Shown here piece by piece: positions 1 to 10,361 of a stretch of 64,000 bases of DNA. Position numbers and translations under genes: made by a program. The notes beneath the pieces are model-generated. The model made no database searches. It had not been told where the DNA came from and saw only the letters and a list, made by a program, of their open reading frames with translations. How positions within the stretch are numbered: position 1 is the first letter of the stretch; each line of letters begins with the position of its first letter. Source of the stretch: Euglena gracilis (Eukaryota > Euglenida > Euglenophyceae > Euglenales). The DNA lies in the NCBI GenBank assembly GCA_039621445.1, contig CP154954.1, forward strand, positions 19,392,642-19,456,641. Direction: 5' to 3'.

Positions 1-893
1 TCAATGGGGCGGCGGCCCAAAACGGGGCGCTGGCGGGTCGAAAAACGCTCGTTTTCGGCTCAAAAACAGTTTTTCTGGGTCCGGGAGGCCCAAAAACATC
101 GTTTCGGGCAAAAAAAAAAATTTCGATTTTTTCCGACTTTTTTGGCCGAAAACGGCCAAGTCGAACAGAGGGAAAAGTGTACAAAATGGCCTGAAATGGC
201 CAAATTGGCCAAAAAAACGCCCGTATCTCGGGCTGGGCGGGGAGTTGCGGGGAAACCAAAATCCCAGGAGATATAGAGCGTTCCAAGGGCTTCAATTTAG
301 GTCTCCGGACATTTCCTTTGATTTTGCATCATTTTCGAGAAATTTTGAAAGCATCGATTTTTTGACCCCCCACCCCCCGAAAACGGCTAAGTCGAACAGA
401 GGGAAAAGTGTACAAAACGGCCAGCTGCGCCGAAAACGGCCGTATCTCGGGCTAGGCGAGGAGTTGCGGGGAAATCAAAATACCGGTGGATGGGGCGTTC
501 CAAGGGCTTCAAATTAGGTCTCCGGACATTTCCTTTGATTTGGCTTCATTTTGGAGATATTTTGAAAATTGACATTTTTTTGGCAGTCCAAGGGGGGGGG
601 CTCATCCAGGGGGGCGGGTAAATCCTACCGAGTTTGGACCCCTTCGCGCGTGAATAACTCGGGCCTGGCGGGGAGTTGGGGGTCAAACCCAGGTGATTCG
701 GAAACTAGGAATCCAGTCGCTCGCGACAGAAGAAAAAAAATTCCGGGAACGGGGCCGGGATCATGGTGATAATACGTCGGTTCCCGAGGTGGCCCCGACC
801 CGGGGGGGGGGGGGCGGGGGGGGGGGGGGGGCGAGGGGGGGGTTTCGCCGGTGGTAAGCTTCGCTCTTACCCATAAAGGAATAAGAGCTCAGC
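1..893 (+). repeat. Dispersed compound repeat, copy 1
   Basis: This block holds two or three degenerate units of about 200 bp. Each unit has a 'clear-gcc-like' G-rich part (CTCGGGCTGGGCGGGGAGTT) followed by GGTCTCCGGACATTTCCTTT and an A/T-rich tail with GAAATTTTGAAA-like ends. The block ends in a conserved terminal segment with AGCTTCGCTCTTAC and GATAAGAGCTCAGCG. Clear relatives lie at 57,640-59,065 and 61,250-62,070. The open frames inside are short, overlap on several frames and match nothing, so I call no gene. Confidence 0.75.
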
Positions 894-894
894 G

Positions 895-980
895 ACCCCC
901 CCCCCCTAACCCCCCCCCCTACCCCGTACCCCCTAACCCCCCCCCCCTAACCCCCCCCTAACCCCCTAACCCCCCCTACC
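895..980. repeat. Degenerate CCCTAACCCC telomere-like tract
   Basis: About ten CCCTAAC-type units are separated by C-runs of variable length. They resemble telomere repeat on the minus strand but are irregular and interstitial. Confidence 0.6.
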
Positions 981-1049
981 TGCCAACCCCACCAGAAGCA
1001 GAAAAAGACCAAATTTTTTGATGAAAGAGCGGGTCGTATGCAACTGTCC

Positions 1050-1145
1050 GGCACGGCCGGTGAACTTCACCGCCGAAAGTACCCCCCCCCTCCACCCCGG
1101 TGAATGTTCACCAGTGAACTTCACCGGGGGGGTCCACAGCCCCCC
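1050..1145. repeat. GGTGAACTTCACC-family repeat end
   Basis: This stretch has GGTGAACTTCACCGCCGAAA followed by C-runs and GTTCACCAGTGAACTTCACC. The same palindromic module occurs at 32,110-32,418, 43,430-43,515, 46,190-46,275 and 51,250-51,290, so it is a dispersed repeat. Confidence 0.6.
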
Positions 1146-1184
1146 CCCACCCCTGCCTAACCTCCGTTCTGTGTACACAGGGCT

Positions 1185-1275
1185 GCATAGAGGTAGAGGT
1201 AGAGGTCAAAGGCCTCTACCTCTATGTCAACCACCTCTTCCTCTACCTCTACCTCTATGTCACCTCTATGTCTGT
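1185..1275. repeat. AGAGGT microsatellite with inverted half
   Basis: A run of AGAGGT units is followed after TCAAAGG by its reverse complement (ACCTCT units), making a hairpin. Related modules lie at 1,517-1,735, 19,107-19,188, 47,755-47,845 and 56,930-56,975. From 1,276 to 1,516 the DNA resembles the body that follows the same module at 18,484 and 47,819, at low identity. Confidence 0.7.
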
Positions 1276-1516
1276 AAAATGTACCAAAATGGCCTCAAAA
1301 AGGGTCATAAAACACTCCATCTGCTCGGAAAATGGCAATTTTGCATGAAAACACATGCAAAAAGGCGAGGGGATGAGAAACAATATGTGGGTTGGTGATT
1401 TTGAAAGTTGTTGGCGCAGTTATGTGACCACATTGAGCAATTCTGAAAACCTTTCATGTATTTCTCCTTTGCTGGCAAAAAAATTCCTTTATTGAGTCAT
1501 TTTCCTTTGGTTTTTG

Positions 1517-1735
1517 ACATAGAGGTGACATAGAGGGATAGAGGAGGTTGGAAAACCTCTACCTCTACCTCTACCTCTACCTCTACCTCTACCTCTATCC
1601 GTCTACCTCTATGCAGCCTTGGTGTACAACATGTACTCGGTATGTGCTGAGTCAGGGCTGGATAGAGGTAGAGGTAGAGGTCAAAGTCCTCTACCTCTAT
1701 CTGACCCACGTCTACCTCTACCTCTGGGGGGTCGG
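1517..1735. repeat. AGAGGT microsatellite hairpin, second module
   Basis: Two inverted AGAGGT/ACCTCT blocks flank a GTGCTGAGTCAGGGCTGG segment. The right block is AGAGGTCAAAGTCCTCT-like and ends in CTGACCCA, as at 47,752-47,808. Several overlapping open frames here are only microsatellite translations. Confidence 0.7.
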
Positions 1736-1738
1736 CAC

Positions 1739-1930
1739 GCCGTGGCGAGGTATCCGGCTGGGGGGGGGGGGGGTTGGCGGGGCGAGGGTGTCCCGGATGG
1801 GGGGGGAGGGGGGCGCGGGGGTTTGCCAAGAAAATTTTCTTTGCGGGCCTGACATGGCGTGGCGAGGGGGTCTAAAAGGGGGGGGGGGTAAAATGGCGTG
1901 GCGAGGGGGTTGGTGAGGGGGGGGGAGGGG
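1739..1930. repeat. GGCGTGGCGAGGGGG repeats
   Basis: Four imperfect copies of a GTGGCGAGGGGGT motif are separated by G-runs. Similar short copies occur near 40,765 and, as complement, at 48,690-48,890. It is the immediate left flank of the LTR element. Confidence 0.5.
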
Positions 1931-1936
1931 TGTGAG

Positions 1937-2249
1937 TGTACGTCTGATTCCCAATTCTCCTTTCCCAATTCCCAAAAGCCTTCGCTTTCGCCTTGGCGCA
2001 CCTACTTGGGAACTGAAAATCAGAGTAACAGAAAACCCTTTTCCCACTTCCCAAGAAGCAAAGCACGGAGCAATGCAGGGAGGACGGACTGGATAACCAA
2101 GTCCCGGTCCGATGGAAAGGAAGGAAAAGGTATAAAGAAGAATACCACCTGTGGAGAGAGAAGGGGCACCCATTAGGAGATCCTAATAGGATCTGCTTCC
2201 ATCCTAACTTCCTCAACGGAAGGGGACAGAAGCATACGCCTGGTACACA
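1937..2249 (-). repeat. 3' LTR
   Basis: On the element's strand it begins TGTGTACC and ends GACGTACA, the usual TG...CA ends. It differs from the 5' LTR by two substitutions and one base in a C-run (CAAGTCCCGG against CAAGTCCGG). It contains the palindrome ATTAGGAGATCCTAAT (2,172-2,187). A TATAAAG lies at 2,131-2,137, but on the plus strand, so I do not call a sense promoter from it. Confidence 0.92.
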
Positions 2250-2259
2250 TCCCCGTCCC
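2250..2259 (-). other. Polypurine tract
   Basis: Read on the minus strand this is GGGACGGGGA, directly abutting the first base of the 3' LTR. One C interrupts an otherwise pure purine run. This is where plus-strand priming is expected. Confidence 0.7.
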
Positions 2260-3076
2260 AGGGCTATGCCCGATTTCCCCTTTGGACCAGGCATTCTGGC
2301 CACAGGGATTTCGGACACAGACCTGGTCTGTGGGAGGTGCACCCTGGCGCATCCACAGGGGCCCTTTCCGTCGCACAGGGGTCCACTCAAAGGGGGGGGG
2401 GGGGCGAAAAGGAGGGGACCCAAAAGCCCAAAACGCGCAAAATGGTTTCACCTATTTTGCGGTGGCTTATGGGGTATAGTATATTATAGCCCGCTGGGGA
2501 AAATGGGGCTGGCAGGTTTCCTTGCCAAGCAAACCCATCCACCCAGTTTGGGTGTGCCAAAGGCACTTGGGGTTGGTCCATGGGCATTCCAGGAAAACCC
2601 ATGGGGAGGGTGTGGAAGGAGGGGGGGCACCTGACCAGTCAAACCTGGGCAGGGCGCATGGCCAGTCAAACCTGACCACGCAGAAGGAAAGTCCTACTCT
2701 ACAAAACCAACTGCCGGCGACAGCATTTGCCCCGGGGGGAAAGTAGAGAGGAGTGGGGGGTTGGCTTAGGCCAGAAAAGTTGTGCTGTCTGGCAGCCTTA
2801 AGGCCTCAAACGGCCGAAAAGAAAAGAAAGGGAAAGGAAAAGAGGCCGTCGGCCCTGTGCGCTGCGTGTCGCACGCCCGCGAGAGGGGAGAGGGGAGAGG
2901 GGTGTGCATGCATGCGCACGGAATCCTGCACATGGCAGCATCCCGGTGGGAACTTACTAGCGGCGAATACCGCAAAGGGTCTTCGAAGGGGCTGTTCGGG
3001 CGAATACACAAACAGGGTGTCAGGTGAATACCTGACGAGGGTGCTGAAAGACGCCGCATTGGCGCTGACAGACACC
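2260..3076 (-). other. Untranslated tail of the LTR element
   Basis: About 800 bp separate the last module's stop from the purine tract. It is G/C-rich with homopolymers and contains small hairpins (GCGG-CGAATA-CCGC near 2,960 and TCAGGT-GAAT-ACCTGA at 3,020-3,035). I see no conserved domain in the short frames. Confidence 0.5.
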
Positions 3077-4582
3077 TCACCTGCCTTTATTGGCTGGACG
3101 TTCGCGGACCTCACGCCAGTAGTCGTGTTGGGGGTCCCCTAATGGGTCCTCAACCAACTCCAGTTGGCGTGGAGAACGCGGTGGAGCCGATTCACTCCGA
3201 ATGGTGTTGAGCTCCGGATCGTTGACATCAAAGGAAGGGGTCTCCCAGTCCTTGATCCAATTATCCGGCAGCTTCTCCCTGGTACGCTCAGCATGATGCT
3301 GAAGATACCGTTGGAGCTGCTCCCAGAAAATTCTGGGCAGCATCACCGGCCAGATGATGTAATTCATCCGGGGGTGATTTGCAGGCACCTGCGGGGGCAT
3401 CCCCGGGGTCTGCTTGAAGTTGATGTCATACATCCACCTCGCTGTCCGAGCTCTTGCGGTATGGGGCCGTAATACAGCCGCCAACCAACCTCTGAAGTCC
3501 ACCAAATCGTGTTCTTCAGGAGGCCACAGTGGCAAGGCGTATCCGCCATGCTGACGCTTGGAGAACAGGGGGTAAACCTGTGTCTCCCAGTCGCCATCAG
3601 TCCAGAGGTAAGGCATTCTTACCTTGGCGTGTTCCTCGACGGCGAGGCGCATTGCCCCAGCGTCGATCTGGCGGTAGCTTTCTACCTTTCGGAAGTCGGA
3701 GTGCTTCAGGAGGCCTTCCACCTGCTTGTACTCCTTCTTCCACTTCTCCAGTGTCTCCCAGTGCTGGGGGACAATGGTGGTGACTGCTCCATCAGCAGTC
3801 TGCACGAACTTGCCTCCTATACAGTTGATGCACAAGGCAGGGATATCCCTGTCGTGAGCATTCTCACTGTAGGAGTAGTTCAAGCTGTGCTTCCAGGCAT
3901 TCAGGCACTCGCCGCATACGAGCGCCACACAGTTCGGCACATATGCCCTGTGATGGAACCAGGAGGATTGCACCTGCCGCTTGCACACATGCACAAGCGG
4001 TTGGTTATGCCGCACATGGTGGCATACGGTGCACGTCCAGGCAAAGGACGTGCCGTGCTGGAAATCCAACACGCAGTCCTCGCCAAAGTACTGTGCCAGT
4101 ACTCTGGGGGAGCGCCTGTTCCAGAATGTCCAGGTATGTTCCGGGACATAGTGGAAAGGTTCTCCGCGGACGAAGAGGGGCTGAATCCATCGATTCAGTG
4201 ACCCTGTCTGGTGCCTAATAGCAGCCAGTTTCTTCGTCCTCTCTTCCACGGTGCCTAGTCTGGTCAGGATATCCTGGGTCCAGAGCTGGGCATCCGCAGA
4301 CACAGGAGGTGAAGCAGGTTCATCCTGCTCCTCATCCGTCGATCCGGCGGAAGACTGGGCCTGTCGACCACGAGTCTTACCTTTCGGTTTGCTCTGGCCG
4401 TACCCGGACGATGCAACGGCCGAATAGTCGTGCATTGTCGTAGGGCCTTTCGCCTGTCCGCCAGTCTGACCTCCAGCGCCACCTTTCGGTGGTGGTTTCC
4501 CATCACCGCCTTTAGAAGGGGGCTTACAGGGTGCAGCACCCGGTTTGCCTCCTTTCGGCTTCGCACTCCCGGAATCAGGAGG
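3077..4582 (-). CDS. Extra module 3 of the LTR element, cysteine-rich protein
   Basis: The frame continues directly after a TGA (4,585-4,583) from module 2. The first ATG is at 4,435, giving 452 residues. The N-terminal 50 residues before that ATG are Gly/Lys/Pro-rich. Visible motifs are a CTVC...HVCKR pair, a HH pair, CGEC and CINC, a pattern that could hold two or more zinc ions, followed by a tryptophan-rich region. I do not recognise the family. A similar CxxC...HVC arrangement in the C-terminal part of module 1 suggests related folds. It lies where some retroelements carry an envelope-like gene, but I see no signal peptide or membrane segment here. Confidence 0.7.
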   Translation of the reverse strand, partial: PPDSGSAKPKGGKPGAAPCKPPSKGGDGKPPPKGGAGGQTGGQAKGPTTMHDYSAVASSGYGQSKPKGKTRGRQAQSSAGSTDEEQDEPASPPVSADAQLWTQDILTRLGTVEERTKKLAAIRHQTGSLNRWIQPLFVRGEPFHYVPEHTWTFWNRRSPRVLAQYFGEDCVLDFQHGTSFAWTCTVCHHVRHNQPLVHVCKRQVQSSWFHHRAYVPNCVALVCGECLNAWKHSLNYSYSENAHDRDIPALCINCIGGKFVQTADGAVTTIVPQHWETLEKWKKEYKQVEGLLKHSDFRKVESYRQIDAGAMRLAVEEHAKVRMPYLWTDGDWETQVYPLFSKRQHGGYALPLWPPEEHDLVDFRGWLAAVLRPHTARARTARWMYDINFKQTPGMPPQVPANHPRMNYIIWPVMLPRIFWEQLQRYLQHHAERTREKLPDNWIKDWETPSFDVNDPELNTIRSESAPPRSPRQLELVEDPLGDPQHDYWREVRERPANKGR

Positions 4583-5704
4583 TCACGCCTGCGGCTTACT
4601 CCTGGTATCAGGAGCCGATGGTGCCGGAGTAGACGTTTGCCGTCTGGGCGAAGCGGGCATACTGACCGCTGGGTCGCGCATGACGCTCCGAGGGGTCGGC
4701 AAACGTTCCTGGGGTTGTTCAGCCGGCCGTCGCCGAGCAGGTTCATCCTGTCCGACGAGGCGTGGCACTGTGGTCGTCACCGGAATCGGTGCTTCCACAG
4801 GCGCTGGCACTCCCAGAAACTCTGCCATTGTCCTCGGGACGGCAGGGACCCTGCGCGGTGTCGGTGGTCGTGGGGGTATCTCCTCCACTTCCATTTCGAC
4901 ATCCGGTCTAGGAGGTTGATCCTCCACAACCGCTGGCGCAGGTGCTACAGGAGGTTGATCCTCCGCTGTAGCCGGTGCGACAGATAGCTCTGTCGGCTGG
5001 GGTTCATCCCCTGATGGTGGTTGCACTGCTGCCGGAGATGGGGGTGTGGGGGCACCGACATCTGGTGTCTCCACGACCTCGGCGGCGGAGCTTGATGCTA
5101 CGCCTCCACCTCGTGGCGTGAGTGCAGCAGCCACGGCAGTAATGCCAGTGACCACGGCGCCGAGCACACGGCCTCCTAACGAGGTGCGTGCTGTGGGACT
5201 GGCAGGTTCTTCGAGGATATCCTCGACGACCATACCAGTCACCTCGGCTGGAGGCTCAGCCGTCGGGACAGGCGTTGCAGCCACAGGTATATCCCCTGCA
5301 GGTGCTTCGTCTGGCCGAGGCTGTGCCGGAGCATGCAGAGCAGCGTAGAGGATATCCTCCACGTTCTCACCTTCCTCCTCAGGAAGTTCCTGGTCTCCAC
5401 CTACCGGTGGACAGACGGGAGCCGTCGCGGGGGCCGGGGAAACCGATCGTTCCCCTGCCGCTCGCGGGGCTGAGACGAAGGATACAGCCGTTCCTGTCGG
5501 AGACTGCGGCGCTGCCTCCAGTATGGTGACGGAGGGGCTGCGGTCGCGTTCCTCCCGCCGCGGAATCGCAGTGGTGGAAGCGACTGACGCCTCACGTCTC
5601 CTTCGCGCCAGAGGTTCATCCTCTGGGGCGATGAAGGCGCGCAGATCCTCGGGCGAACGAGGATCGTCGGGGTGCCATCGGCATCCCTGGGCATCCGCCA
5701 GCCT
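4583..5704 (-). CDS. Extra module 2 of the LTR element, Pro/Ala-rich linker protein
   Basis: The frame is open from the codon after the TAA of module 1 (5,707-5,705) to a TGA at 4,585. The first ATG is at 5,362, leaving 259 residues. It is low-complexity and rich in Pro, Ala, Glu and Arg, with recurring VEDIL and EDQPP peptides. These fall exactly on small DNA palindromes such as TCGAGGATATCCTCGA (5,211-5,226). One hydrophobic stretch, VLGAVVTGITAVAAAL (5,167-5,120), could be a single membrane segment. No known domain is visible. Lack of other stops over 370 codons argues that it was translated. Confidence 0.6.
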   Translation of the reverse strand, partial: RLADAQGCRWHPDDPRSPEDLRAFIAPEDEPLARRRREASVASTTAIPRREERDRSPSVTILEAAPQSPTGTAVSFVSAPRAAGERSVSPAPATAPVCPPVGGDQELPEEEGENVEDILYAALHAPAQPRPDEAPAGDIPVAATPVPTAEPPAEVTGMVVEDILEEPASPTARTSLGGRVLGAVVTGITAVAAALTPRGGGVASSSAAEVVETPDVGAPTPPSPAAVQPPSGDEPQPTELSVAPATAEDQPPVAPAPAVVEDQPPRPDVEMEVEEIPPRPPTPRRVPAVPRTMAEFLGVPAPVEAPIPVTTTVPRLVGQDEPARRRPAEQPQERLPTPRSVMRDPAVSMPASPRRQTSTPAPSAPDTRSKPQA

Positions 5705-8572
5705 TTAAAAGGCCAGCGTACTGCTACTGGCGCTGTTGGGCCAGGGTGGCGGCCATGATGGCTGCACCCAGGCGTTGGCAGGCCTGTTTGGGCCCAGGAA
5801 GCCGCGGTAACGCATGTCTTCCCAGACCTCGAAAAAGCCCTCCTCGAACTCCTGCACGCATGCCAGAATCGGCATACCCAGGTCGAGGATGGCCTTCGGG
5901 TAAGTCATCAGCTGGAGGAATACCTCCCTGTCGAGGGTACCGCCAAACTGTCGCCTCAAATCTTCCTCCAGGTCTATCCCGGCCAGGTGCCAGTTGGGGC
6001 GCAGGTCGGCGATAACCCGACGACGACGAGGTCCCTCAACGGGGTCGCCGTAGTCTGGTGGCAAGCTTTCCATACCAGGCCTATCGTCCTGGGGGTCACG
6101 GAGATGTATATACACCTCCATGACGTAGGTGGTCCAGGCACGCCACCAGAACTGTTGCAGCATAAAAATACGCTGCTTATGGACGCGGCGACTTTTGCCC
6201 TGGACATCCGGGGCGTCGCGGCACACATGCATAAGCATGCGGCGTCCCATCTCCAGGCCCGGGTTATCCCGAGGCGGTGGAGGACTTCCGCGCACGCCGA
6301 ATCCCCAGAAGTCGACAGGAAATTCCTGCCGGCAATACTTACAACAGAGGTCATACCTCTGTGGGTAGGCCAGGGAAACGCGCTTAACGCGGAAGGTGGA
6401 GCCGTAATGGCTCACCAGCCACACCTGGAGGTTGTTGCACCACAACACCTCGATCAGGCGTTCGATGTCGGGGTTCAGTGGGTAGTATTTCCACTGCACA
6501 CCGAGGGGCCCGACTGTGTGGATACAGTCGAAGATTGCCTTCAGCCTTCGGGCCAACACATGCTGGTCCCGAAATCCTAACTGGTGCAGGTAACTGCGGC
6601 CAGTGGAGTCGCTGAAGAGACCCCAGTTCTGGAAGGGGTATCCCAGCCAAAACCAGAGTTCCCAGAAACCCGGCTGGGTATCCAGCAAGGGTCTGCCACC
6701 TTCACCTTCGAAGGCGTACAGGTCAATTCCGTAATGGAATTGTCTGACTCTGTTCTCGGTGTGGTGTAATACCACCTCGATGACTGCTTCCGGAGGGGTG
6801 ACGGGGCGGTTTCCTGCAACATGGTAATCATGCTGCATTCGCCAGCCTTCGTCCTCCAGCTCCTCCTTGAACCTGAGCATTTGCTCAAAGTCCGAGAGGA
6901 CTTCTGCTGGTTCTTCCTCCTCCTCACGGGCTGTACCCTTACCCTTGCCCTCACCCTTACCTTTGCCGGCCACGCCTTTGCCTTCTCCCTTGCCTTTGCC
7001 CTCAGCCTTACCTTTGTCCTTCCCTGTCTGGCGAATACCAGAGGGTCGGGCGCTCGGTGCGGCAGGAGTCGGTTCGGTACCTTCCCATTCCATCTCTGGG
7101 GAGGGACCTTGCCGTTCCTCTGCACGTCGCGGTGACGGCGTGGCTGGGCGCTGGCTAGGAGCCTGGCGTGGGCTTGGTTTCGGCGTAGGGGGTCGCGACT
7201 CCTTCCATACCGGAGGGATCGGCGGTGGCATTGCGGCAACACGACGGCTCATCGCTGCCTGTGCCACTGCCGGTGGTTGCCCAGCCGGGGTATCCTGGCT
7301 GGCTTCCACCTGCATTGCCGCACCGCCTTCCGCGTCCCGTGGGCTGGGTCGCCTGGGCTGTGGGGTAAGGTTCTCCGTAACCCTATCGCGCTTCAGGGTG
7401 GCAGGTAATCCTGCCGCTCCCGCCGGGGGCTCACCGGGTAATACCGGGGTCGCCACCCGCAGCTGCGGTTGGTACGGATGGTACGGAGTGTATCCACGGC
7501 CCTGAAGGGCGGCCAGCGAGGAGTAATACCTCGCCCGGTGCTCTTCAGACGTGAATACTGGCTCCTGCAGGAAATGCCGAGCAAGCTCATCCTGCTCGGT
7601 TCCCGGAGGTGCCATGTGGTAGTAAGGAACCTCCTGCCGACGCGGGACATCCCCGGGTTGGACAGGAGGTGCACTGGGTGGTCGGGCTGCCGCATGGTGG
7701 GGAGGTTCATCCTCCACCACTATGGGCTCCACCTGCCGCCGTGGCTCAACGCCCGGGACAGGGGCGACCGGTGATGCCTGTGGCATCCAGTGCGTGAACA
7801 TGTGTTGGACGTATGCCTCAGGGGGCACGTCCGACTGTCCGGCTGGGAGTACGCGTGCGCCGCGCGGGTAATCCGCGTGCGTCGCGTACTGCGAGACGAA
7901 TTGCTCTGCTGGCGGCTCGCGCGGCGGCATTCGCTGCGGCGAGGGCGGGCGAGCAAAAATTCTCGTCATCCCAGGTGGGACATGCACAGCCTCACCTACC
8001 GGTGGGGGCGTGTGCTCACGCATATGCACGGTGTGGGATGCCACCGGCGTCTGCGTCTGCAGCATGGGCGGCACATACACGCCCAGGTCCATCATGGTCT
8101 CGCCGGGTTCGAATCCGGAATCGGCTGCGGACGAGAAGTACCGTCTCCCCGTCATCAGGGCTTGACCGCAGGGACACCACTGAGCCACAGGGGTGTTGGC
8201 TACCACCAACAACTGAGCACAGTATGCATCCCAAAGGGCTTGCATAAAGGGCTCCGTTGGGGGGTGTGCGCACATACGCATCGCCCGCTCCAACGTCTCC
8301 GTAGTGCGGAAGATCATCTCTCCCGCATACGGGGGCAGGCGCGATCTGCGCTGCGCTGGTGGCTGAGGTGCCGGCTGCTGGACGGCAGATGGATCTGGTA
8401 CCGCATATGCGGACCGGCTGCTGGTAGCCGCGGCGAATACCGGGGCTGAAACCCTCTCAGCATGTGGGGCACCCGGAATCGGGGCCTCAGCATACTGAGG
8501 GTACTGGGGGTATGGCGCGCCAGAAGGCTGCGGCCATGGTGGACCTGGTCCAGGTCCGCGCCCAGGCAGCAT
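5705..8572 (-). CDS. Extra module 1 of the LTR element, 956-residue protein
   Basis: The long frame opens at 8,746, but the likely start is the ATG at 8,572, because the earlier 58 residues look like untranslated sequence and the Pro/Gly-rich protein begins there. Residues 1 to about 450 are proline-rich and disordered. A Gly/Lys run at about 517-550 (GKGKGEGKG type) is followed by an acidic stretch. Residues from about 560 form a globular, tryptophan-rich domain with LCCKYC and HVCRD, a possible zinc site. I recognise no family. It sits just downstream of integrase in a different frame, so it needs its own start, a subgenomic RNA or splicing. Confidence 0.75.
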   Translation of the reverse strand: MLPGRGPGPGPPWPQPSGAPYPQYPQYAEAPIPGAPHAERVSAPVFAAATSSRSAYAVPDPSAVQQPAPQPPAQRRSRLPPYAGEMIFRTTETLERAMRMCAHPPTEPFMQALWDAYCAQLLVVANTPVAQWCPCGQALMTGRRYFSSAADSGFEPGETMMDLGVYVPPMLQTQTPVASHTVHMREHTPPPVGEAVHVPPGMTRIFARPPSPQRMPPREPPAEQFVSQYATHADYPRGARVLPAGQSDVPPEAYVQHMFTHWMPQASPVAPVPGVEPRRQVEPIVVEDEPPHHAAARPPSAPPVQPGDVPRRQEVPYYHMAPPGTEQDELARHFLQEPVFTSEEHRARYYSSLAALQGRGYTPYHPYQPQLRVATPVLPGEPPAGAAGLPATLKRDRVTENLTPQPRRPSPRDAEGGAAMQVEASQDTPAGQPPAVAQAAMSRRVAAMPPPIPPVWKESRPPTPKPSPRQAPSQRPATPSPRRAEERQGPSPEMEWEGTEPTPAAPSARPSGIRQTGKDKGKAEGKGKGEGKGVAGKGKGEGKGKGTAREEEEEPAEVLSDFEQMLRFKEELEDEGWRMQHDYHVAGNRPVTPPEAVIEVVLHHTENRVRQFHYGIDLYAFEGEGGRPLLDTQPGFWELWFWLGYPFQNWGLFSDSTGRSYLHQLGFRDQHVLARRLKAIFDCIHTVGPLGVQWKYYPLNPDIERLIEVLWCNNLQVWLVSHYGSTFRVKRVSLAYPQRYDLCCKYCRQEFPVDFWGFGVRGSPPPPRDNPGLEMGRRMLMHVCRDAPDVQGKSRRVHKQRIFMLQQFWWRAWTTYVMEVYIHLRDPQDDRPGMESLPPDYGDPVEGPRRRRVIADLRPNWHLAGIDLEEDLRRQFGGTLDREVFLQLMTYPKAILDLGMPILACVQEFEEGFFEVWEDMRYRGFLGPNRPANAWVQPSWPPPWPNSASSSTLAF

Positions 8573-8765
8573 GATGCTACCCGAACGACGACAACAACTA
8601 AGGGTAACCTTGTTGTTAGTCGCTTTGAGTGCTGTGGCACTGAAAAAGGAAACTTCTATCTTAATCAAAACTCTGCGAGAAAGATAGAGAAATAATGAAG
8701 TGCAGGGGGGGTATAAACGCGAAACATTCACATAAAACACACACATTCTCCAAAACGAAATCGTT

Positions 8766-10361
8766 TCAGAAAGTGTTTATGTTTATGTCTATGTTATTGC
8801 GCTTGTTCCACAGCTTCCAATCCTGTTGGACATATCCAACAAAACTGGATGCTGGCTCCCAAGTGTCCTCCTCTGGCCCATACCCTTTCCAGCGAACTTT
8901 CCAGTAGTGCACACCCCTGTCGACCTTGTGGTCTATTATCTTATCGACCACAAAGTCGTCCGTTTCAGGTAATCTGGAACGGGGCTTGAAATATAGGCAG
9001 GGGATAGCTTTTCCGTCTGGGGGGCTTAGGTACGGTTTGAAGTCGTCCATATGGACGTCCTCAATCCCGTTGGGCAAGGCAACTTTATATCGCCCGCTAC
9101 TACCTAACCTCTCCAAAATTTCGCATGGGCCGAGCCAAAGAGGATCTAGCTTGGAAGATTGCATGCGGGTGCGGTTATTCCGTACCCACACGCGGTCACC
9201 TGGACTATACACAGGTGTGTTGAAGTTCTGCAAAAACGATTTCCGTTTGTTGGAATGAATTTCTGTGATACGTGATTGGACTGCAGAGCGGAGTGATTCC
9301 ACTTCTGCAAACCACGTTTCACAGCTGACGCTACTTCGGGCGGGTCTCTCCGAGGGGATATCCCCTATGGCCGGAGGGTCTCGTCCGAAAACAATTTTGT
9401 ACGGTGAGTGTGGTAATACCAACCCTGGCAAGGTATTGATGTAAAATAAACACCAATGAAGAACGGATAACCAATTCTTACCCGAGTCAGCCAGTGAAAG
9501 GCGAAGCATATTGACAACGGATTTCACGGCTGCCTCGGCTCTACCATTGCCTTTCGGGCGGTATATAATGGAAAAATGCTGCTCAATGCCGAGTAAACCG
9601 CACAAAGTTGTGAAAAACCGCGAAGAGATCAAGTGATCTTGATCACTCACGATTTCGTTCGGTAAACCCATTAAGCAGATGCATTTCTCCAGGAATATGG
9701 ATGCCAAAATTTGGGCTGTCAACCCTGCTTTCCGGCATGGAATGGCTACTATGTACCCACTCAGCCGACAGACGACAACAAAAACGTAATCGTAAATTTT
9801 GTCATCTGATCCTTTGCAAGGTTCAAGTTCGAGAAAATCCATGCAGAGGGATGTAAAAATGTCAGGTGGTACGGGGAAAAAGTCCATCGTACCAGGGGGG
9901 GTACCTCTGCGCGGTTTCACAGCCTGACAAATTTGGCACCGTTGCGAAATTCGCAAACAGCGCGAATATAAATCTTTTTCACTCAGGGTTGTGCAATATC
10001 TGCGACCCACAAGTGAAAGAAGTTTGGGGGCCCCAGGGTGACCATGGCTGTGATAGCTCAAAATCACATCATCAACCAGGTCTTGGGGTATACAATATTT
10101 ATAACCAGAATCATTCCGGAAAATAAGCCGCAATGGTGATAGAGAGTAATTCTCTATGGATTCACCATTACGAAGTCTATTCACAATGGTACTATATATA
10201 GGGTCACGCGAATAATCCCATTCGCGGAAAAATAGGGGGGTAGGAGTTTCCGTACGCGTAATGCGACGGGGTCCGGCAGTGCGTCCACGCCGGCGCCTTC
10301 CACGCAATGGTGAAATGGCGATGCTGCGATACACCCGGGAAACCGGTAGTGAATCGAGCAT
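8766..10361 (-). CDS. Integrase with C-terminal chromodomain
   Basis: The protein shows the HHCC zinc site ([12 protein letters not shown], then CQICQ). The catalytic core has D in [10 protein letters not shown] in IVSDQDHL and E in [10 protein letters not shown], the D,D(35)E triad. [11 protein letters not shown]-type C-terminal part follows. Near 8,962-8,840 lies a chromodomain ([23 protein letters not shown]). The integrase joins the cDNA to host DNA; chromodomains of this class bind modified histone tails and steer integration. The frame is -1 relative to RT. Downstream of the RNase H, a readable Asp/His-rich linker belongs to this frame and begins upstream of the first ATG, so the true product is part of a Pol polyprotein. 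Confidence 0.92.
   Translation of the reverse strand: MLDSLPVSRVYRSIAISPLRGRRRRGRTAGPRRITRTETPTPLFFREWDYSRDPIYSTIVNRLRNGESIENYSLSPLRLIFRNDSGYKYCIPQDLVDDVILSYHSHGHPGAPKLLSLVGRRYCTTLSEKDLYSRCLRISQRCQICQAVKPRRGTPPGTMDFFPVPPDIFTSLCMDFLELEPCKGSDDKIYDYVFVVVCRLSGYIVAIPCRKAGLTAQILASIFLEKCICLMGLPNEIVSDQDHLISSRFFTTLCGLLGIEQHFSIIYRPKGNGRAEAAVKSVVNMLRLSLADSGKNWLSVLHWCLFYINTLPGLVLPHSPYKIVFGRDPPAIGDIPSERPARSSVSCETWFAEVESLRSAVQSRITEIHSNKRKSFLQNFNTPVYSPGDRVWVRNNRTRMQSSKLDPLWLGPCEILERLGSSGRYKVALPNGIEDVHMDDFKPYLSPPDGKAIPCLYFKPRSRLPETDDFVVDKIIDHKVDRGVHYWKVRWKGYGPEEDTWEPASSFVGYVQQDWKLWNKRNNIDININTF

Noticed and set aside
3509-4201. 230-codon plus-strand frame
   Set aside because: It is a shadow of the minus-strand module 3, which carries the zinc-binding cysteines.
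8101-8116. CCGGGTTCGAATCCGG as a tRNA T-arm
   Set aside because: It lies inside an open protein frame with no matching acceptor stem, and is more simply another palindrome of the element.
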